Assembly: GCA_947462335.1 (NCBI GenBank)
Contig: OX381710.1
Location: forward strand, 37,199,204-37,263,203
DNA: 64,000 nt
Reading direction: 5' to 3'
Source: Harmothoe impar
Lineage: Eukaryota > Annelida > Polychaeta > Phyllodocida > Polynoidae
Shown here: piece by piece, positions 12,597 to 26,500 of the stretch
How positions within the stretch are numbered: the first letter of the stretch is position 1
How the letters are laid out: each line of letters opens with the position of its first letter
Translations under genes and position numbers: made by a program
Notes under the pieces: model-generated
Databases searched by the model: none
What the model was told of the DNA's origin: nothing
Seen by the model: the letters and a program-made list of their open reading frames with translations, nothing else

Positions 12597-13218
12597 ATGA
12601 CACCGCCCGCCTTGTAGTGGAGCCAGCATATAAATGCAAGGCCATACGCCACCAATAGCGGCAATATATCATAACGGATTTCATGTTCACGCCTCAACAC
12701 TAATCATGTCGTATGCAGGGTGGTGTCATCGTTGTTATTACAAGACACCTGTACCTGATTATCTTAGTAGAGTTGTAGGCGTGGTGATATGTTATCATGA
12801 GGAGTCCAGGTGAAATGTGCTCATACTCCGGACAGAAATCCCTCATTAACGATCGTGTAATGGTAAAGCTTTGTGGCGAGCATGGCGCCGTGACTGTGCA
12901 TGCCTTCCTTGGACACTACTGTCTCGTGATATGTATAGTCCAACATTCCAGCTGAGGCACCACCATAAAGGAGAAGTTGCATGGAGCAAGATATGTTTGT
13001 CGGATATTCTTTTTTTTAACTTGAAAGTAACTTGAAAGGCTGACAATTATTTAGGACAGCTACAGGAAATGGTCGGATATTTCACTAGAACGATCCATTA
13101 ACTAACATTCGGTAACATGCTCGGCTCGGCCCTATTTTACAGCTAGGAACCGGTTTCTTGAATACTTTAAATGGCCACCATAGAAGGTGGAAGATAGCAA
13201 GCATGTTTTTACGGGTAA

Positions 13219-13506
13219 GGCCTAAACAAATAAGGTGCGATTCAGGTTGCATGGTTTGATAATATAGGGTTTGGTAGGTAGGTCGGATTAAAAAGATTCT
13301 TTAGTTTGGCCTAAAAATGCACTGAGAAACGTGTGCGCCAATGACGGCCTCGACTCGTGGACTATCAAATTGACACTGCAATAGCCCAAAAATTGCCTAA
13401 AACATAGATATTCTTTCAAAATGGTATAAACATGTCTAGGGTCAGGCCTCTTTTGCTAGGTAGGGTCGGGTAACCTGAAACACACTCTTTTTAATTTCGC
13501 TTTAGG
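13219..13506 (-). mobile_element. MITE copy B, family TTTCAGGTTACCCGACC
   Basis: Termini are GGCCTAAACAAATAAGGTGCG and, at the right end inverted, CCTAAAGCGAAATTAAAAAG followed by GTGTGTTTCAGGTTACCC. It is the opposite-orientation counterpart of 19553-19824, and a partial copy lies at 27697-27790. The arms are about 30 bp and imperfect. Non-coding. Confidence 0.55.
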
Positions 13507-13811
13507 AAGACCCCGGTGGCCGGATTCCCTGATGACCACTACAAAAATATCTCATCTAGATACCTAGATGGGATTGCATGTCCGATCCTATAGGGTTGCC
13601 ATGACGACCATTAGACCTGTGCCCAGAATCAGGTGAGTCCAACGTAGACACATTGCTGAATGGGGTCTTCAAGATGGCTGGTTTTATCAGGAGGGGAGAT
13701 AAATTGAGAGGATCATGAGGATGCTTCTTATAGGATAGAGACGGAGCAAGGTGTTTGGACACCTGTAGTTTAATATACATTGCAGCACTACATTGTGTTG
13801 ACTCTCTAGAC

Positions 13812-14027
13812 TACCGTAAAACCTCGCATAAAGGCCGCAGCTAGTACACAAGTCAGATCGCCAGTGTGGCTTATAGGTTCGGCCCAAAGTCAGGGTGCGG
13901 CTTGTCTGCGAGGTATACTACAGTACTAAAGTCGCCATAATCAGACCCCCTGTGAAGCTTACGTGACATTCCCAAAGTCCAAGTGTGGTTAATACGTGAG
14001 TTAGGCTTATACGCGAGGTTTACGGTA
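13812..14027. mobile_element. Tc1/mariner-like MITE with TA duplication
   Basis: The ends read TA-CCGTAAAACCTCGC and GCGAGGTTTACGG-TA, giving inverted termini of about 15 to 25 bp flanked by TA on both sides. About 212 bp, non-coding. Class assigned from the TA duplication and size. Confidence 0.55.
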
Positions 14028-14136
14028 AGGCAAAAAAGACAGATGTCGCTATAGATCAATGAAAGCAGACATATAGTACTGTACTTGATAGTCTCTGATA
14101 AGTAAGATACCACTGACATTATAGGATACATCTATA

Positions 14137-15005
14137 CAGGGATGCCAAGTTACCCGACCCTAAATTCGTATTTATTACGATTTTTGGCGCGATAAAGCGC
14201 CGGTTTCGAAAGAGCGCCGGTCTTGAATAAGCGCCGGGAGTTCAGGGGTCTTGAAATGTTCCTTATTAAAGCACTAAAATAGGATCTTGAATGAGCGCCT
14301 GTCTTGGAGATTAAAATTGAAGAGCGCCCCGGCGCTAATTCGCGACGGTACGGTAATTAATGCCTACTCATAGACTAGTGTGTAGTAGGAGAGTCATTGA
14401 TATCCAATTTATTTCGATTTCGATTATCACCATTTTGGTCTCGATTTTTCGATTATATCGATTTATTGCAATGCTAATATAATAGGTAAAAGTTTCTTAA
14501 AAAACAGCTATTATTTCTATACTCAGACTTAAATGTATAGGATGACCAGTTGATATCACTGAACCATAGGAATCTATCATTCAGAAACAGGTAATTCAAT
14601 CAGAATTGGGCCAACAAAGGGTACCATTCTTTGACTGGATAATAAGTACAGTTCTAGATTCAGATTTGGAAAGGTAAATTCCTGTTCTAGTTGTACTTAC
14701 AAGGGTGTATCGATATAATGCTTTTGTCGATGCGATAATCGGAATTCCGTAAATGTCGATGTATCGATTTGGGGGGTATCGATGACACTCCTAGTGTGTA
14801 GGCAAGGGTGTACATGGCAAGCAATTTCAAATTAATAAAATCAAGGGTATTTTTGGCTCTGGAAATATCCCTCAATCTGTTGTGACTCGCCTGATTTTCT
14901 TTACACACTTAAAGAATTCCTAAAAATCGTAATTTGCCAACAGAAATCGTAATGGTAGTAATTGGGGGCAAAAATCATAAAATTACGAGAAAATTGGCAT
15001 CCCTG
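14137..15005. mobile_element. composite inverted-repeat element with termini CAGGGATGCCAA
   Basis: The left end CAGGGATGCCAAG is mirrored by TTGGCATCCCTG at 14994-15005. A 6-bp TCTATA lies directly outside each end (14131-14136 and 15006-15011). The terminus looks hAT-like, but hAT elements make 8-bp duplications and only 6 match here. It is interrupted by a younger hAT-like element (14386-14793). It also contains a segment with repeated GCGCCGG motifs. Confidence 0.55.
14386..14793. mobile_element. hAT-like element with perfect 8-bp target duplication
   Basis: Termini TAGGAGAGTCATTGATA and TATCGATGACACTCCTA are inverted repeats. The 8-bp GTGTGTAG sits exactly outside both ends (14378-14385 and 14794-14801). 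An 8-bp duplication with short inverted termini is the hAT signature. The interior is rich in TCGATT motifs and has no transposase. Confidence 0.65.
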
Positions 15006-15943
15006 TCTATATATGTTATAGAGTAGCATATTCTTGCTGCCTTGATTGATTGGGAATGAACGTTGCCATGTAACTCACATCTAGTCGTAGGAAGCACATC
15101 TTCATTGGGGGCCAAGGAGGCCCATCAGCTTTTATGCATCATGGTACACAGTCACACTTATATTGGAATTGTATAGTTAATTAGTGTTTAGCCCCCCTTA
15201 ATTTTGTTTGAGAGTCCTGGCCCTCTTCCACCACGTTTCCCTATTATAAATATAAGAGGTAAGGTTTGAGAACTGTGTACACGCATTAAATTATAGGGTC
15301 TTGGGAATTTTGGGGGCCCAAACATAATCAGCCTCCCCCCTCTACTTATGCCCCCACCCCTGGACCCCAATTCCCTGCGCCAATGGCTCACATAATCAGT
15401 GTCACATGACTGTAAACCATTAACCCTAGTACATGTCCAACGGTGTACCTACTCGCTTACCAATGCTCTAGATTTGTACACAATAGGCATACTGCCCACC
15501 TTGAAAATGTTTATTCGAGCCCGTTCTTTACAGGCCTTTCAGTCACTCTTGCACCAGGTTAACCCCCAGAAAATTCTTTATAAGTGTGTTCCTACACACC
15601 TAACCTGTGGCTATACAAGAAATGACAGGTAAGCACTTAAACCTACACTGTCAGCAGTATTGGGCGGAGGGTGAAGATAATACAGTGGGCCATAGGGCAT
15701 CTGGGCGGGCGGCTAAGGTGGGTGAGATACGACTAGTCATGGGTGTGCTGTCTTTCAAAAGCGCCCTTTCACCTACCTAGTTCAGTCCTTTTACATAACT
15801 TTTGTAACGTCTCAGTTTCTATGGCAACTAGTGGCTCCGGTACAACGAACATATATGGGTGACTTTGTACACTCCATACAGGTACTTTGTGCAGAGAGAC
15901 ATTTAAGCTGTTTGTACCCCGAAATAGAAATGGTAGATAATGG

Positions 15944-16254
15944 TGTGGTAACGATGGGGTGTGGTAACAGGGAGCAGCTCGCTGTGGTAACCAGGGGCAA
16001 CGTAATGTGGTAACAAGGAGCAGCTCATTTGGTAACCAGGAGCAGCTCGCTGTGGTAACCAGGGGCAACACAATGTGGTAACCAGGAGCAACACAATGTG
16101 GTAACCAGAAGCAGCTCGCTGTGGTAACCAGGAGAAACGTAATGTGGTAACTAGGAGCAGCTCGACGTGGTAACCAGGAGCAGCTCGGCGTGGTAACCAG
16201 GAGCAGCTCGCTGTGGCAACTAGGAGCAGCTCATGTGGTAACCAGGAGCAGATT
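15944..16254. repeat. minisatellite, units of GTGGTAACCAGGAGCAGCTC
   Basis: About a dozen tandem or interspersed copies of GTGGTAACCAGGAGCAGCTCG-type units of roughly 23-30 bp, with variants ending in GGCAACGTAAT or AGCAACACAAT. It lies inside intron 1 of the cyclase. Confidence 0.75.
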
Positions 16255-16374
16255 GGTGCTGCCCAGCACCGTCACCTGACACGGCAGCATAAACACTCAA
16301 GTCACAGCTTAAATGTCTCATCTGATGCTCTAAGATCAGTGGAAGTTTCCGTTTTGCTTGCCGGCATTTTATTG

Positions 16375-16405
16375 CTTTCATTCATCAATGCTTGATGAAT
16401 GAAAG
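16375..16405. repeat. perfect 13-bp hairpin
   Basis: CTTTCATTCATCA (16375-16387) and its exact reverse complement (16393-16405) are separated by 5 nt. No terminator role is expected in this intron; it is recorded as a structural motif only. Confidence 0.6.
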
Positions 16406-17077
16406 AGGAAAAACACTGTCAATCGAAAAAAAGAAAAACGTCTGATGATATTAAGCCTAGTTCGTCATTGTGGCCGGAAGTTGCAGGCGGTATTTCTGTG
16501 GCAGATCTCAAGCTACATCCGCATCGTCCACACAGGTAGCTTCTTCAAATCCCACTTCCTCAGACAGAAGCCCTTGCGACTGCCCTCATATATCTCATTA
16601 CATTTAGACTTACTAGTAGTTCCTCGAATAATTTGCCTCCTCAGCCGTTTACTGCCTCTGCGGACTGACACACCAACCATTTTATGCATTGCCGTCTTCC
16701 TTTTTAACGCACCCTCATGATGCTACATAGACATACGGTGAAGGGGGGGGGGGGCAGATATAGATGAAAGTGGGCGGGGTAGATAGATGAGACAGGTATG
16801 CAAACAAGAGAGACATAGGGGTGGCATAGGGTGGTAACAGAGATACCAGTACTGTGGGGGGAGAGAACCCTGCTGAGTGCCATATACAAAATCCACTTGT
16901 CACATACTTCTCACGTCTAGCGTCTACCAATACTTGGCTGCCCCTGTCAAACGGCCCAGTCTATATGGAGTGTGCACATGTTTTCACTGTGCCTCTGTTT
17001 ATCTACACCAGATGACAGAGATGTTTGGCTATACTGTTAAAAAAAAAAAAGATACATGTATTTGATATATAGTATAT

Positions 17078-17135
17078 AGCACTATTAATGACCATTAAAA
17101 TGTATACATACATTTTAATGGTCATTAATAGTGCT
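17078..17135. repeat. near-perfect palindrome, 28-bp arms
   Basis: AGCACTATTAATGACCATTA and the following bases to 17105 are repeated exactly in inverted orientation at 17108-17135, with a 2-nt centre. The arms are 28 bp without mismatch. A poly-A run (17041-17050) precedes it. Confidence 0.75.
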
Positions 17136-19552
17136 GATACCAGGCGCGTTGGGTACGGCGTTGGAGATGCTTATCCTCCATTAATACTTAATGTGGTGCC
17201 GGTACTGTCACTGCAATAATTGAGCAGTTACTATTAATAGAACCAACTGTGGCATTCGCTAATAATAAAGCCGCCTTCTTAACCATAACAACCTCCGGAA
17301 GTGTTCATAGCGGCACACGTTCTACTAACCAAGCAGAATTTTGGTAGTGCTGTGTTCTATTTCATTTCAGGAGAAAATAATTGTTTATCCACACAAAACC
17401 AGCCGAGTTGAATATAGTTGATGGTTTTTATTGGGTAGAAGTAACATCGAAATCTAGGGGGTTAAAATAATGATGCATCGTTTCATGAACGTTTAGAACA
17501 CTTCTTCAGGCACATATATTTTATTTCATCTGGTGCTCCTGCTTCCCATGAGTAACTCAGTATTTGGGGAAGTCCCCCTGAAAGGTTAAGCTACGCACAA
17601 CATCTATCGACATCATGCTATCCAGCCGAAGTTTTTAGCCCTCATGCAAAACCTATAATCTTACCAGTCGGTCAGTGAGTACATTTACATTGGGGTGCGT
17701 GAAATGGGCAGCGATAACGTGTGTGGCACTGTTTTAAGTGGCCGCCTGATGGGTCGGTGTGCACCGGCAGGGGAGCTATCGTGGGTCTCTCCTGGATGTC
17801 AATCTGGCGAGTCAATGTTCTCAATGATCGGCTGTTTGGTTCAGAAGTAGGGAGAGTATACGTCCCAATGAACACATGAGTAGTCTGATCATTGATCAAA
17901 CAGCCGGTAGACATGCAGGGATCACACAGGCGATAAGATAGCTAGAGTATCCATAACAGTCTGTGACCATAGGGCATATTCCCCTAAATCATGTATATAT
18001 ATAGGGCTACGGAGTTCCAGATATACCCGATATAAGTAGCCAGTAGGTGGATATATACAGATATATGGCCAGAGGCGTCCATTGCTTCATTTACATGCAC
18101 GATATCACACATTATATTCCTGAACACATATACTTATGTGGCACCCATGCAGTTATCATACATTGAACACATGTGGACCGACATGGTATGGTATAATCAG
18201 GCGTTGGGATACCTTATGGTTGAGAAAACGACACTTTTTGACAAAGCTTACCATACAATGTTGGGCGGCCATATTGTACCATATTGGCTTTGTGAGTCAA
18301 AAGTCAGAATATTTGAACTACAACACATAGACGATATTAAGTTAGTACATATGCTAGCAAATTCTAGAGAATTCTATATGGAACCATGGATGTTTATTAT
18401 TCAGAAGATCGAAGTTACAAGTCACAATCGGGAAGATGGTTTACGCCACTGTCGACCATTTTCCTATTAATATAAAAGATATCAAGAAAGAAGTAGAAGA
18501 GAACTCCACAAATGACATTAATTGGGAAACAAGGGCTCCTGTGCAGGATATAAAAAGAACATTTTGCCAGACAATGAATGTCAGCATCTCATATAGTTCT
18601 CAAACCCCAGAAAGTCTGGTTTCATGGCTACACCTGCGCAACCTGTCAAGTATAAGTTGGAGTTACATGTATTTATGTAGATGATATCCCTATATATAAC
18701 GTCCCTGAACGTATGCTTGTATCAGAGCATGAAGCTCAGGCATCAGGATAGCAGACTGCCTAGAAACGTGCCCAGAGGTGCTTTTCTACTTTTTACAGTG
18801 GCTTTATATCGACGGCCTCCACGACCACGCTGTTCATTTTAGCACAGATTGGACGCCGTGATTATTTAAGTGTGGAAAAGAGGGATTCTATGAGAAATGT
18901 AGGGGAAAAAAGCAACACCGCGCAGTCCACACTGGCATTGCACAGGAGTGAATGGGGCGGGTAGCAAGAGGCGGGGTTATTGATTTAATAAGTGGACTTC
19001 AAATGACAACCGTTTGGATTTGATTTGAATATGGATATCCAGTGAAACACTCTAGATTTTGGCCTTTCTGCTTTATAACACTTTACCAGTTTCATGGTGG
19101 CAGGAAATGTGGCATGAAGACTAATAGATTCTATCAATATAGCTTCACGAAACGACCATCGGTGCCCTGGATGGATGCTCTATACAATAGGGGTATCCTA
19201 AAGGTGTAGACCTATATAGTAGAATGTTTAACTGACTCGCCAGTAGAAAATCATGTACATGTACTTATTGACACTGCCTATTAATTTCTCTACTGCTGTA
19301 CGATTTCATGTGAGAATGTATGTGCCAGATATTACCGATTTTGGTAAATAACATCCGTTCTGGATTATGAAGTTTTAGCTTTTAAGGCAGGTATTCATAA
19401 AAGCCATGGTATACATTTTCTGCTATATATAAAGGCCATGGTATTTTTGGCACTGCCCTGGTATTTCATGTATATGCTATAGAGGGTAAGTGAGGCGGCC
19501 AGGTGGGGTTACGAGTGAGTAGTGAGTGCATGGCTCCTTGTCTCAGCCCCAT

Positions 19553-19824
19553 GGCCTAAAAATAAAAAGAGATGTGTTTCAGGTTACCCGACCCTACCTA
19601 GAAAAACAGGGCTGACCCTAGAAATTTGTATCCAATTTAAAAAAATAATTATATTCAAAGTAATTTCGGGGCTATATCAGAGTCAATTTGATAGTATATG
19701 AGTCAATGCCGTTGTCGGTAAGTCGGTGCTGAAGTTTGCGAATCAATTTCAGGCTAAAGTAAAAAACAATCAAAATCTAGATTTTCAGATTATGTAACCT
19801 GAAACGCACCTTTTGTTTTGGCCC
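19553..19824 (+). mobile_element. MITE copy A, family TTTCAGGTTACCCGACC
   Basis: The left end GGCCTAAAAATAAAAAGAG runs into GTGTTTCAGGTTACCCGACC. The right end, inverted, reads GGGCCAAAACAAAAGGTGCG then TTTCAGGTTAC. About 270 bp, non-coding. Same family as 13219-13506 (opposite orientation) and the partial copy at 27697. Confidence 0.6.
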
Positions 19825-22800
19825 AACCCAACTCCTACTCCAAGAGTTACTGCCATGCCCTGCTCCACCTAGAACCGTCTACTCCTCCAGGGGCTGCCCA
19901 GAAGCCCGCCAGAACCTGTTGCCCCTGCTTGATCCCAGGCCGCTTGTTCTGGGTACCTGGAAGATTTGCCAGATGCACGACTGGTACCAGAGTTCTGACT
20001 TCTAGGTCAGTCAAAGTGCAGTAAGATAGGTGAGCAGCCAAGCAGACAGGGTGATCCGCGCGCCACACCGGGCCATCCTTCATATGGAACAGGAGCCATG
20101 GTGCATGTAGGCATTTTCCATAATAATTTTTTTTTTGCTTGAGTTTGTACCATAATGCCATTAAAAACTCCACCTTACGTGTACTACACACTACATGCAT
20201 TCAGAGACTATTTGAGGATTATTCTAGTTAGAATGCAAGGGTTGTTTTTTTCTGGTTCCCCCTAGCACTTATATTCATAACTGAACTAGAATCACAGCAG
20301 GTCTTTTAATAACAGCCACTAAAAGAACACTTGTTGAAAAGCTACAGCATCAGGCTGTGCTGAGTGCATACCGTAAACTCGGTATTAAAAAGGCGGATCC
20401 TCTCCATTAATTAGCCATTTAAAAGGTTGGCATGCATGCCTCAGGGCTTCATTTTCATTTCTTGCCATGATGCACCAACGCCGTGTTGGTGTGTAACTAG
20501 CTTGCACTGTATCATGCCGACCCACCAGTAGTGCACCAATAACGACAAATCTTCATAGACATGATAGTGCATTAAAGTACTATGCGGTTCTTAAAGGGCT
20601 AAGAGACGCTGGTCAGGGAGACTTTTGGCAGTCGCTGATCTACTTTGGCGCGTCTGGCACTGGTGGTGGCCGGATTCCCAGCGGTGTTCCCGGGCGGTGG
20701 GCCTAGCCTGTTGCCATGGTTGCCGGTGCCTTCTCAGCGTCTTTGTGGCTTATCCCACAATGATTGATTATTTGCTATAAATAGCCGGGACGCCTTGACT
20801 GGTAACGCGCTTGGCGGCGGCTGTGTGGTGGGCAGCAACAGGAGGAGGAGGGCAGCGGGCGGCCAGAGAAGGCACAGGGGATGAGGGCTATAGAGCCAGA
20901 GGGTATAGTAAGCCCAACGCTTGAGGTCTGAGACTGCAGGTTTAGTGCTGGTGGCTACCTACCGGGCAGACTGGAGATAATTATGGGGTGCCCAGGGCTA
21001 CAGTCTACACCGGGCCCGAGGTAAAAGGATAGACATGGGAGGCAGGAGGAAGGGAGAAGTCGCTGCTGGCTCAGCACTAGAGCTATCTTACCGTGGCTAC
21101 ACAGTACATATCGCCCATGGTGTATAGTTATGAGTTTTCATCTTGTCATCAGTAGAATTCATAGTCCTATGCCGTTTCCATATGGCATCAACTGCATGGC
21201 ATATTCTATAGGTCCTATATGTTTATGGTCTCATTAATTAACATTTGAACTTACAATTAAGGGTAATACATTGCTCAGTATAAGGTCTCTGACTGTCGGC
21301 TTAGTAGGTCTATAACTGTGGACACATTCAAAACCTACATAGAACCCCGATAGAACCACATCACCATCTGAGCATCACTTCAGCATATGGAGCCATATGG
21401 AGATGTCAGAAGTCTTTTCTTTTCTTTCTGAAATAAGGGAGACGACTCTAAAGGTTTCTGGCAAACATAAAACAACACGCTGCCAATACCCACGGTCCCT
21501 CTATTCTCATTATATTTGATGTGAACTCTTTTTCTTCTTCATACAACCGAGAAGCTGCTTCATCTAAAGGGCTCTAGGTCTTGGCACCGGAAGAGACCAT
21601 CTGCGTCCCAGCCGCGCGTGCGCAGTGGGTCACCATCGGCGGAAGGCGGTGGCCAGGGAGCAGACGACTCCAGTCAGCACTGTCTGCCGTGCCGCTGTCG
21701 CCATGACAACAGCGAGCAGCTCTTTGATGTAGCAATGTGTGGAGCTGCTCCTGATGCTGGTGCCGGTCCCCGCGCTGGTCCAGCAACCAGCGCAATGCCT
21801 CCTCACGACGTCTGTACTATTCAGACTGCTTCCCCGGGGGCTACTCATTCTACGTTGGCACCCACCGACTGCCAAACTACCGCCAGCCTAAAAACAGGGG
21901 CCGCCAAACCAACGCCCCTTCTGTATGCAGTTGACCACCCCCAGATTTCTTACAGATATGCCATTGCCCATGCTATTTCAGGAAACATTATGTTGTACCT
22001 TTAATTCCTTTAATGCAAAAAGTACAGCAGACATGGATAATAGTTTTACATTTTATAATTAAAACCTTACTGTTATCAATTTACTGCTCCCTCCTCCAGA
22101 GTTACCGCTCCCCTTTTTGAGGGGTGCAGAGAGCCACTGCCCCCTAATTTTTAGACTGACTGCTACCACTTCCACGGGCCGTTTGGTAGTGGGGAGCCAT
22201 TTCATATCTGAGTACCCCCCGGCCCTGCTTCACGCCAGGTTTAGGTAAAACAGCATAATTCTATCCTCTCACCAACTACCTTTATTGGGCCCTGTGTTGG
22301 TATAGAATATTCCAGTAAACTAAACCCAACCAGCTGGCTCTCATAATATAAGATACATGTAATGGTCCAATTTTGAGGTAAAATATTATACCCATTTCCT
22401 AGCAACACCAGACGACACTATAAGGACCCAGGAAGCTCAGCCATGCACTGCTTCATCTTTTGTACGATCAAATTGCTCTATGATGACATGTTATCGCTAT
22501 CTGCCTTCTCTCCACGTGGGAATGGTTTAGAAATCAGCGGACCTGTCTGTTAATTCTAGACAACTTCATTTGACGACCCATGTACATTGGGCACATTCTC
22601 TGAGAATAGATAGCAAAGCATCGTTAATACATATTTTTCTTAACATACTTTGAAGTTAGCAGCACGTATTTTGCCAATTACAACATGAGCATTAATATTT
22701 TAAGCACCATCGCAGACTTAAACTCCTAAAAGACATATTACATGCATGTACAGAGGTTGGCCTCTTTCCGACCGTGAAATGGCTACATGGACCCATTATG

Positions 22801-23402
22801 AGGCAATCTTACAGGACGCGGTATGGTGTCCTCCGGGAGTGGAGGGAGGAGGTGTGCTTTAATAGATATTGCCCTCCCCACGGTATTGCTGTTGAAAGTA
22901 GGAAAAGTCCTGTTCTAGCCCCTGGACTAGTCTTAATACATGTGGCAGCGACTCTCTACTTTCAGTTTGAGGCAGTTGGCAATTCACCATATAGAGCAAC
23001 GTTCGGATTAAAGCCAATCAGACTGGGCAAACAGAAAGGGTACTCCGCCCGCCCTCAGCGCAGTATTTTTTCTGCTTCAATGTCTACTCATGAGCTCCTA
23101 CTTGTATGCGATTACTTTCATGCAGGGAGATCAGTTGCATAAGTAAATGTACTCTGTTCTCTAGGAAAAAATAAAATAAATTTGAACTTGAACTTGAACG
23201 TTACTTAATATCGGGGGGGGGGGGGCATTTCTATACAAAACAAAACACAAGCAAAATGTCCATTGGGCCTGTCTCGGATATTCCAATCGGGTTTACAGGA
23301 GTACATTGTAAGTACGCCAAGTTCAATATAAAACGTTGTAGTACAGTTTGAGGTGCTTTATCACAAGAATAGCCTGGGGCCATGTCCGTGACTGGGGTAA
23401 CA

Positions 23403-23552
23403 GTTAACCCTTTATGGGCCGCATAGTATTTTATGTGTCACGCCCTTGTCGTCATGATGCAGGATTTCAGCCCTCGACGACCCTATGGGGTTGATACACT
23501 TTTGAGGGCATAGGTCATTTAAGTAATATGCAGCTCTTACATGGTTAGGGCT
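23403..23552. mobile_element. short MITE, family TTAACCCTTTAxGGGCC
   Basis: Starts GTTAACCCTTTATGGGCCGC and ends with the inverted, degenerate ATGCAGCTCTTACATGGTTA. The interior contains the recurrent CATGATGCA motif. Related inserts lie at 37201-37463 and, partially, near 10060, 20585 and 45340-45500. Confidence 0.45.
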
Positions 23553-26500
23553 GCCCACTCACGTCTTATGTGACTTTAATATGTCTGCACGATTGGTTAC
23601 TTCATGTATTGACTGGTACTACAGTTATAATGCTAACAGACCATGGGCTTTAACCCACGCTTCTATGCTGATTTTTTTTTTTTTTTGGGGGGGGGGGGGG
23701 GAGTGGGTTTTCTATGGCATTTTTTTCAAAATGCTCATATATCACCTGACAGAACTTTGTGTCTGTAAAATTGTCCCATTACATTGTATCAGGCAGGCTG
23801 ATACCTCTGTTAATGATACCATGCAGTGAGTATTGGCGAAATTAATTGCATGCACCATGTACATAAGAGTTAACTTATTCATGATGTTTTACTCAATGCA
23901 GCGTAATCATAGCGAAGGCTAAATATGGATTTGCCCTATTCACAATAAAGGCCCGGATATATGGTAATCACATGGTCTGCATAGACTGAGTGGTCGCTGG
24001 TCTGTGCTGATTGCTCCTACATCAATCTACATATTGGCATGTATAGAAGAATGGCCTGCATGGTGTGCAAAAGCATGGACGTCTGTGTATAGTGCCCAGT
24101 GTCTGACTGACCAACTGCCAACACAAATAGGCTTTATCTACACCTCAGGCTTAGACTCCACTGCTACTGGACTCCACACAATAACAGGCTTCAAGACCTA
24201 ACTCTTGGTACCCCTACAGTAAGAAGTGCGGCTATTGTTAGCATTGGTATGCCTGTCCTTTATATACCCCAGGTGCGCCTTTAAGTTAAAGTTTAAGTTA
24301 ACTTTAAGTGCCTCGATAAATGAATGTCTCGAATTCAGAACTGGCTATTTTTCTTGGAATGTCAATGTTGATTGTAATAGCTGTTTTCCACGTTTTTCCC
24401 CCAACACAGCTGGTATACAACGGCATAAGGCAAGTCGCACCTTGACTCCAACTTACAAACGTATTGGATAACATTAAATAAATCAGAAATCTGACTTCTG
24501 TAAGAGATAGCAGGAATCAACACTTCAAGTGCAACAATGAATTTAAGAATCAATCTGGCCAATAATAGAAGGTGTACACCTAAAATACTTCGTTCAATAT
24601 CTATATTGATTTAGTTTCATCCATGTGCAAGATGACAAGAACGACCTATATACAATGTTACACTGGATTTTACAAAGCAGGGCAAATTTTATAATAGCAT
24701 GAACGCCTCTTCAGACTTCACTTGCAAGGATGTACAACAAAAGAAACCCAACGTCTCCTCTAACAATAATCTCCAGATGGCCACCATGGCACATGTCACC
24801 ACAATGCATCATCAAAATTAAAGATGACATTGTGTCAAGTGCAATAAACTAGCAAACGATGAGTGGGCAGATCGTGAGCTGGTTGATGATTGGAGAAGCG
24901 GCAGAAGGGATGCCAACTAGCCCCGGCTTCCATACTAATGCAGTATTTGTATTCAGGTGGGGGAGGAGTAAGATGGACCTGATGAGGCAGGTCCTCCAGC
25001 CCCCCTCCCGCCCCACCCAGGCCTCATTAGGGACACAATGAGCACGAGTCAACATTATTATAGCGTGTGTAGTACGGCACAGACCGCTGTACATGCTGAG
25101 TGCTCGGGTGTAACAGTGGACATAAACCAGAGACCCCTGTTACATGCGTTTACACAGTGTGTAGCATATACAGTGTGTGAAGTTGGTGACTGAAGGTATT
25201 AGCACTGGTGCAGAACTGGTGAAGAACTGGTCAGCCAGCCTTAGTTCGACACTTCTACCCCTGTAACAGGGGTAGAAACCATGTGCCTTTGGGCTAACCA
25301 AGTCACTCTGCCAATCTGGCAGAGTAGCTATTTTGATGGAAGTATTTACTCTACAGTCTAATGCTTTCAACCACATGTCCCTCAATGTATTTCCACCTAT
25401 TCACTATCAACAAGACATTCCTAATACATAAATAGATATGTAATTTTGGCTTTGTTTGATGTCAACTCTACTCCTTTTGGACACTCCTCCCACCACTTCT
25501 CCCTGCTGCTGAAATCAAAATGTGTGACATACACAAACATTGGCATGTTTGCAGCAGTATAAGTTTGCTGGACATGTAGAGTTCCTTTTGGGGAAGAGGA
25601 TTGACCATTTTGAGGGACTGACAATGAGTACATTGATGAGAATAACACCCTGTTTATCCCCACTATAGAATCCCTATGTAGCTGCAGTCTGGCGCAGTAG
25701 CGCCAGATGTGTCGGACTAGCCAGCCTCGGCCAGCGTCTATCCTATTTGGATAGCCTGGGAGCAGGCTGCCATCTAACCCCAATACATATATTTTAATTG
25801 CCCCTTTCAAGAATAGGTGTTAATCACACAGTAGCTCCCGCCTACATGAATTTCCCCCTTTGAATTAGATCAGAATCTGTCTGTAGTTTGGAGTGTATTC
25901 CCCAATACACTCTTTTGCGCCACCAAAAGTGAAATGCAGCCCTGCTCCCAGCCCATACTATAGTATTGGGCTGGGAGTCCGAGACTGTGGTCGGCAGACT
26001 TCAGGCTGACCAGCTCATGAAGTCTCCAAAAGCGATTGGGCTCCACGAGGAGCAACTCAGCATAGCCTCCTAGATGTTTTCTAAAAGGTCATAGCAAGTC
26101 TGCCGGTAATATGGTCTCCCTCGACAAAGTAATATGAAACTCTCTGCAATACGCTCTATCAAACTGTACCTGTTGCTATATATGTAAATCGATGTAAGTC
26201 TTCTCATATACTCATGAAGTAAGAGGATTTAGCACGCATATCTAATACTAGCTTTCCAATGTTGGCATAGCACTACGCCTGCACACTGTTATCTATCTAC
26301 TCATTGCCGATTAGTGTTTCCTTGAGGACGTTAACAAAGTTGGGGAAATATTATTGTTTCAATTTGGCAGAGTTTTCTTGAATATATTTTTAATTAACTT
26401 CTTCACAGTGAGTTTGAAGCTTACTGTAGACTCAAATCAATTTATCATCACAAATGAGACACAGAAGAACATCTGTCTATTTATGAAATTGATTCAAATC

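Noticed and set aside
18138..18470. 110-codon open frame
   Set aside because: No motif, no splice or neighbour support, and it lies in AT-rich intronic DNA on the strand opposite the cyclase.
20640..20900. TATA box (CTATAAATAG) in a GC-rich block as a promoter
   Set aside because: No downstream exon or coding sequence could be recognised; mentioned only in the intron entry.
22774..23142. 122-codon plus-strand frame followed by a poly-A-like end
   Set aside because: Short simple-sequence end only; no recognisable protein or target duplication.
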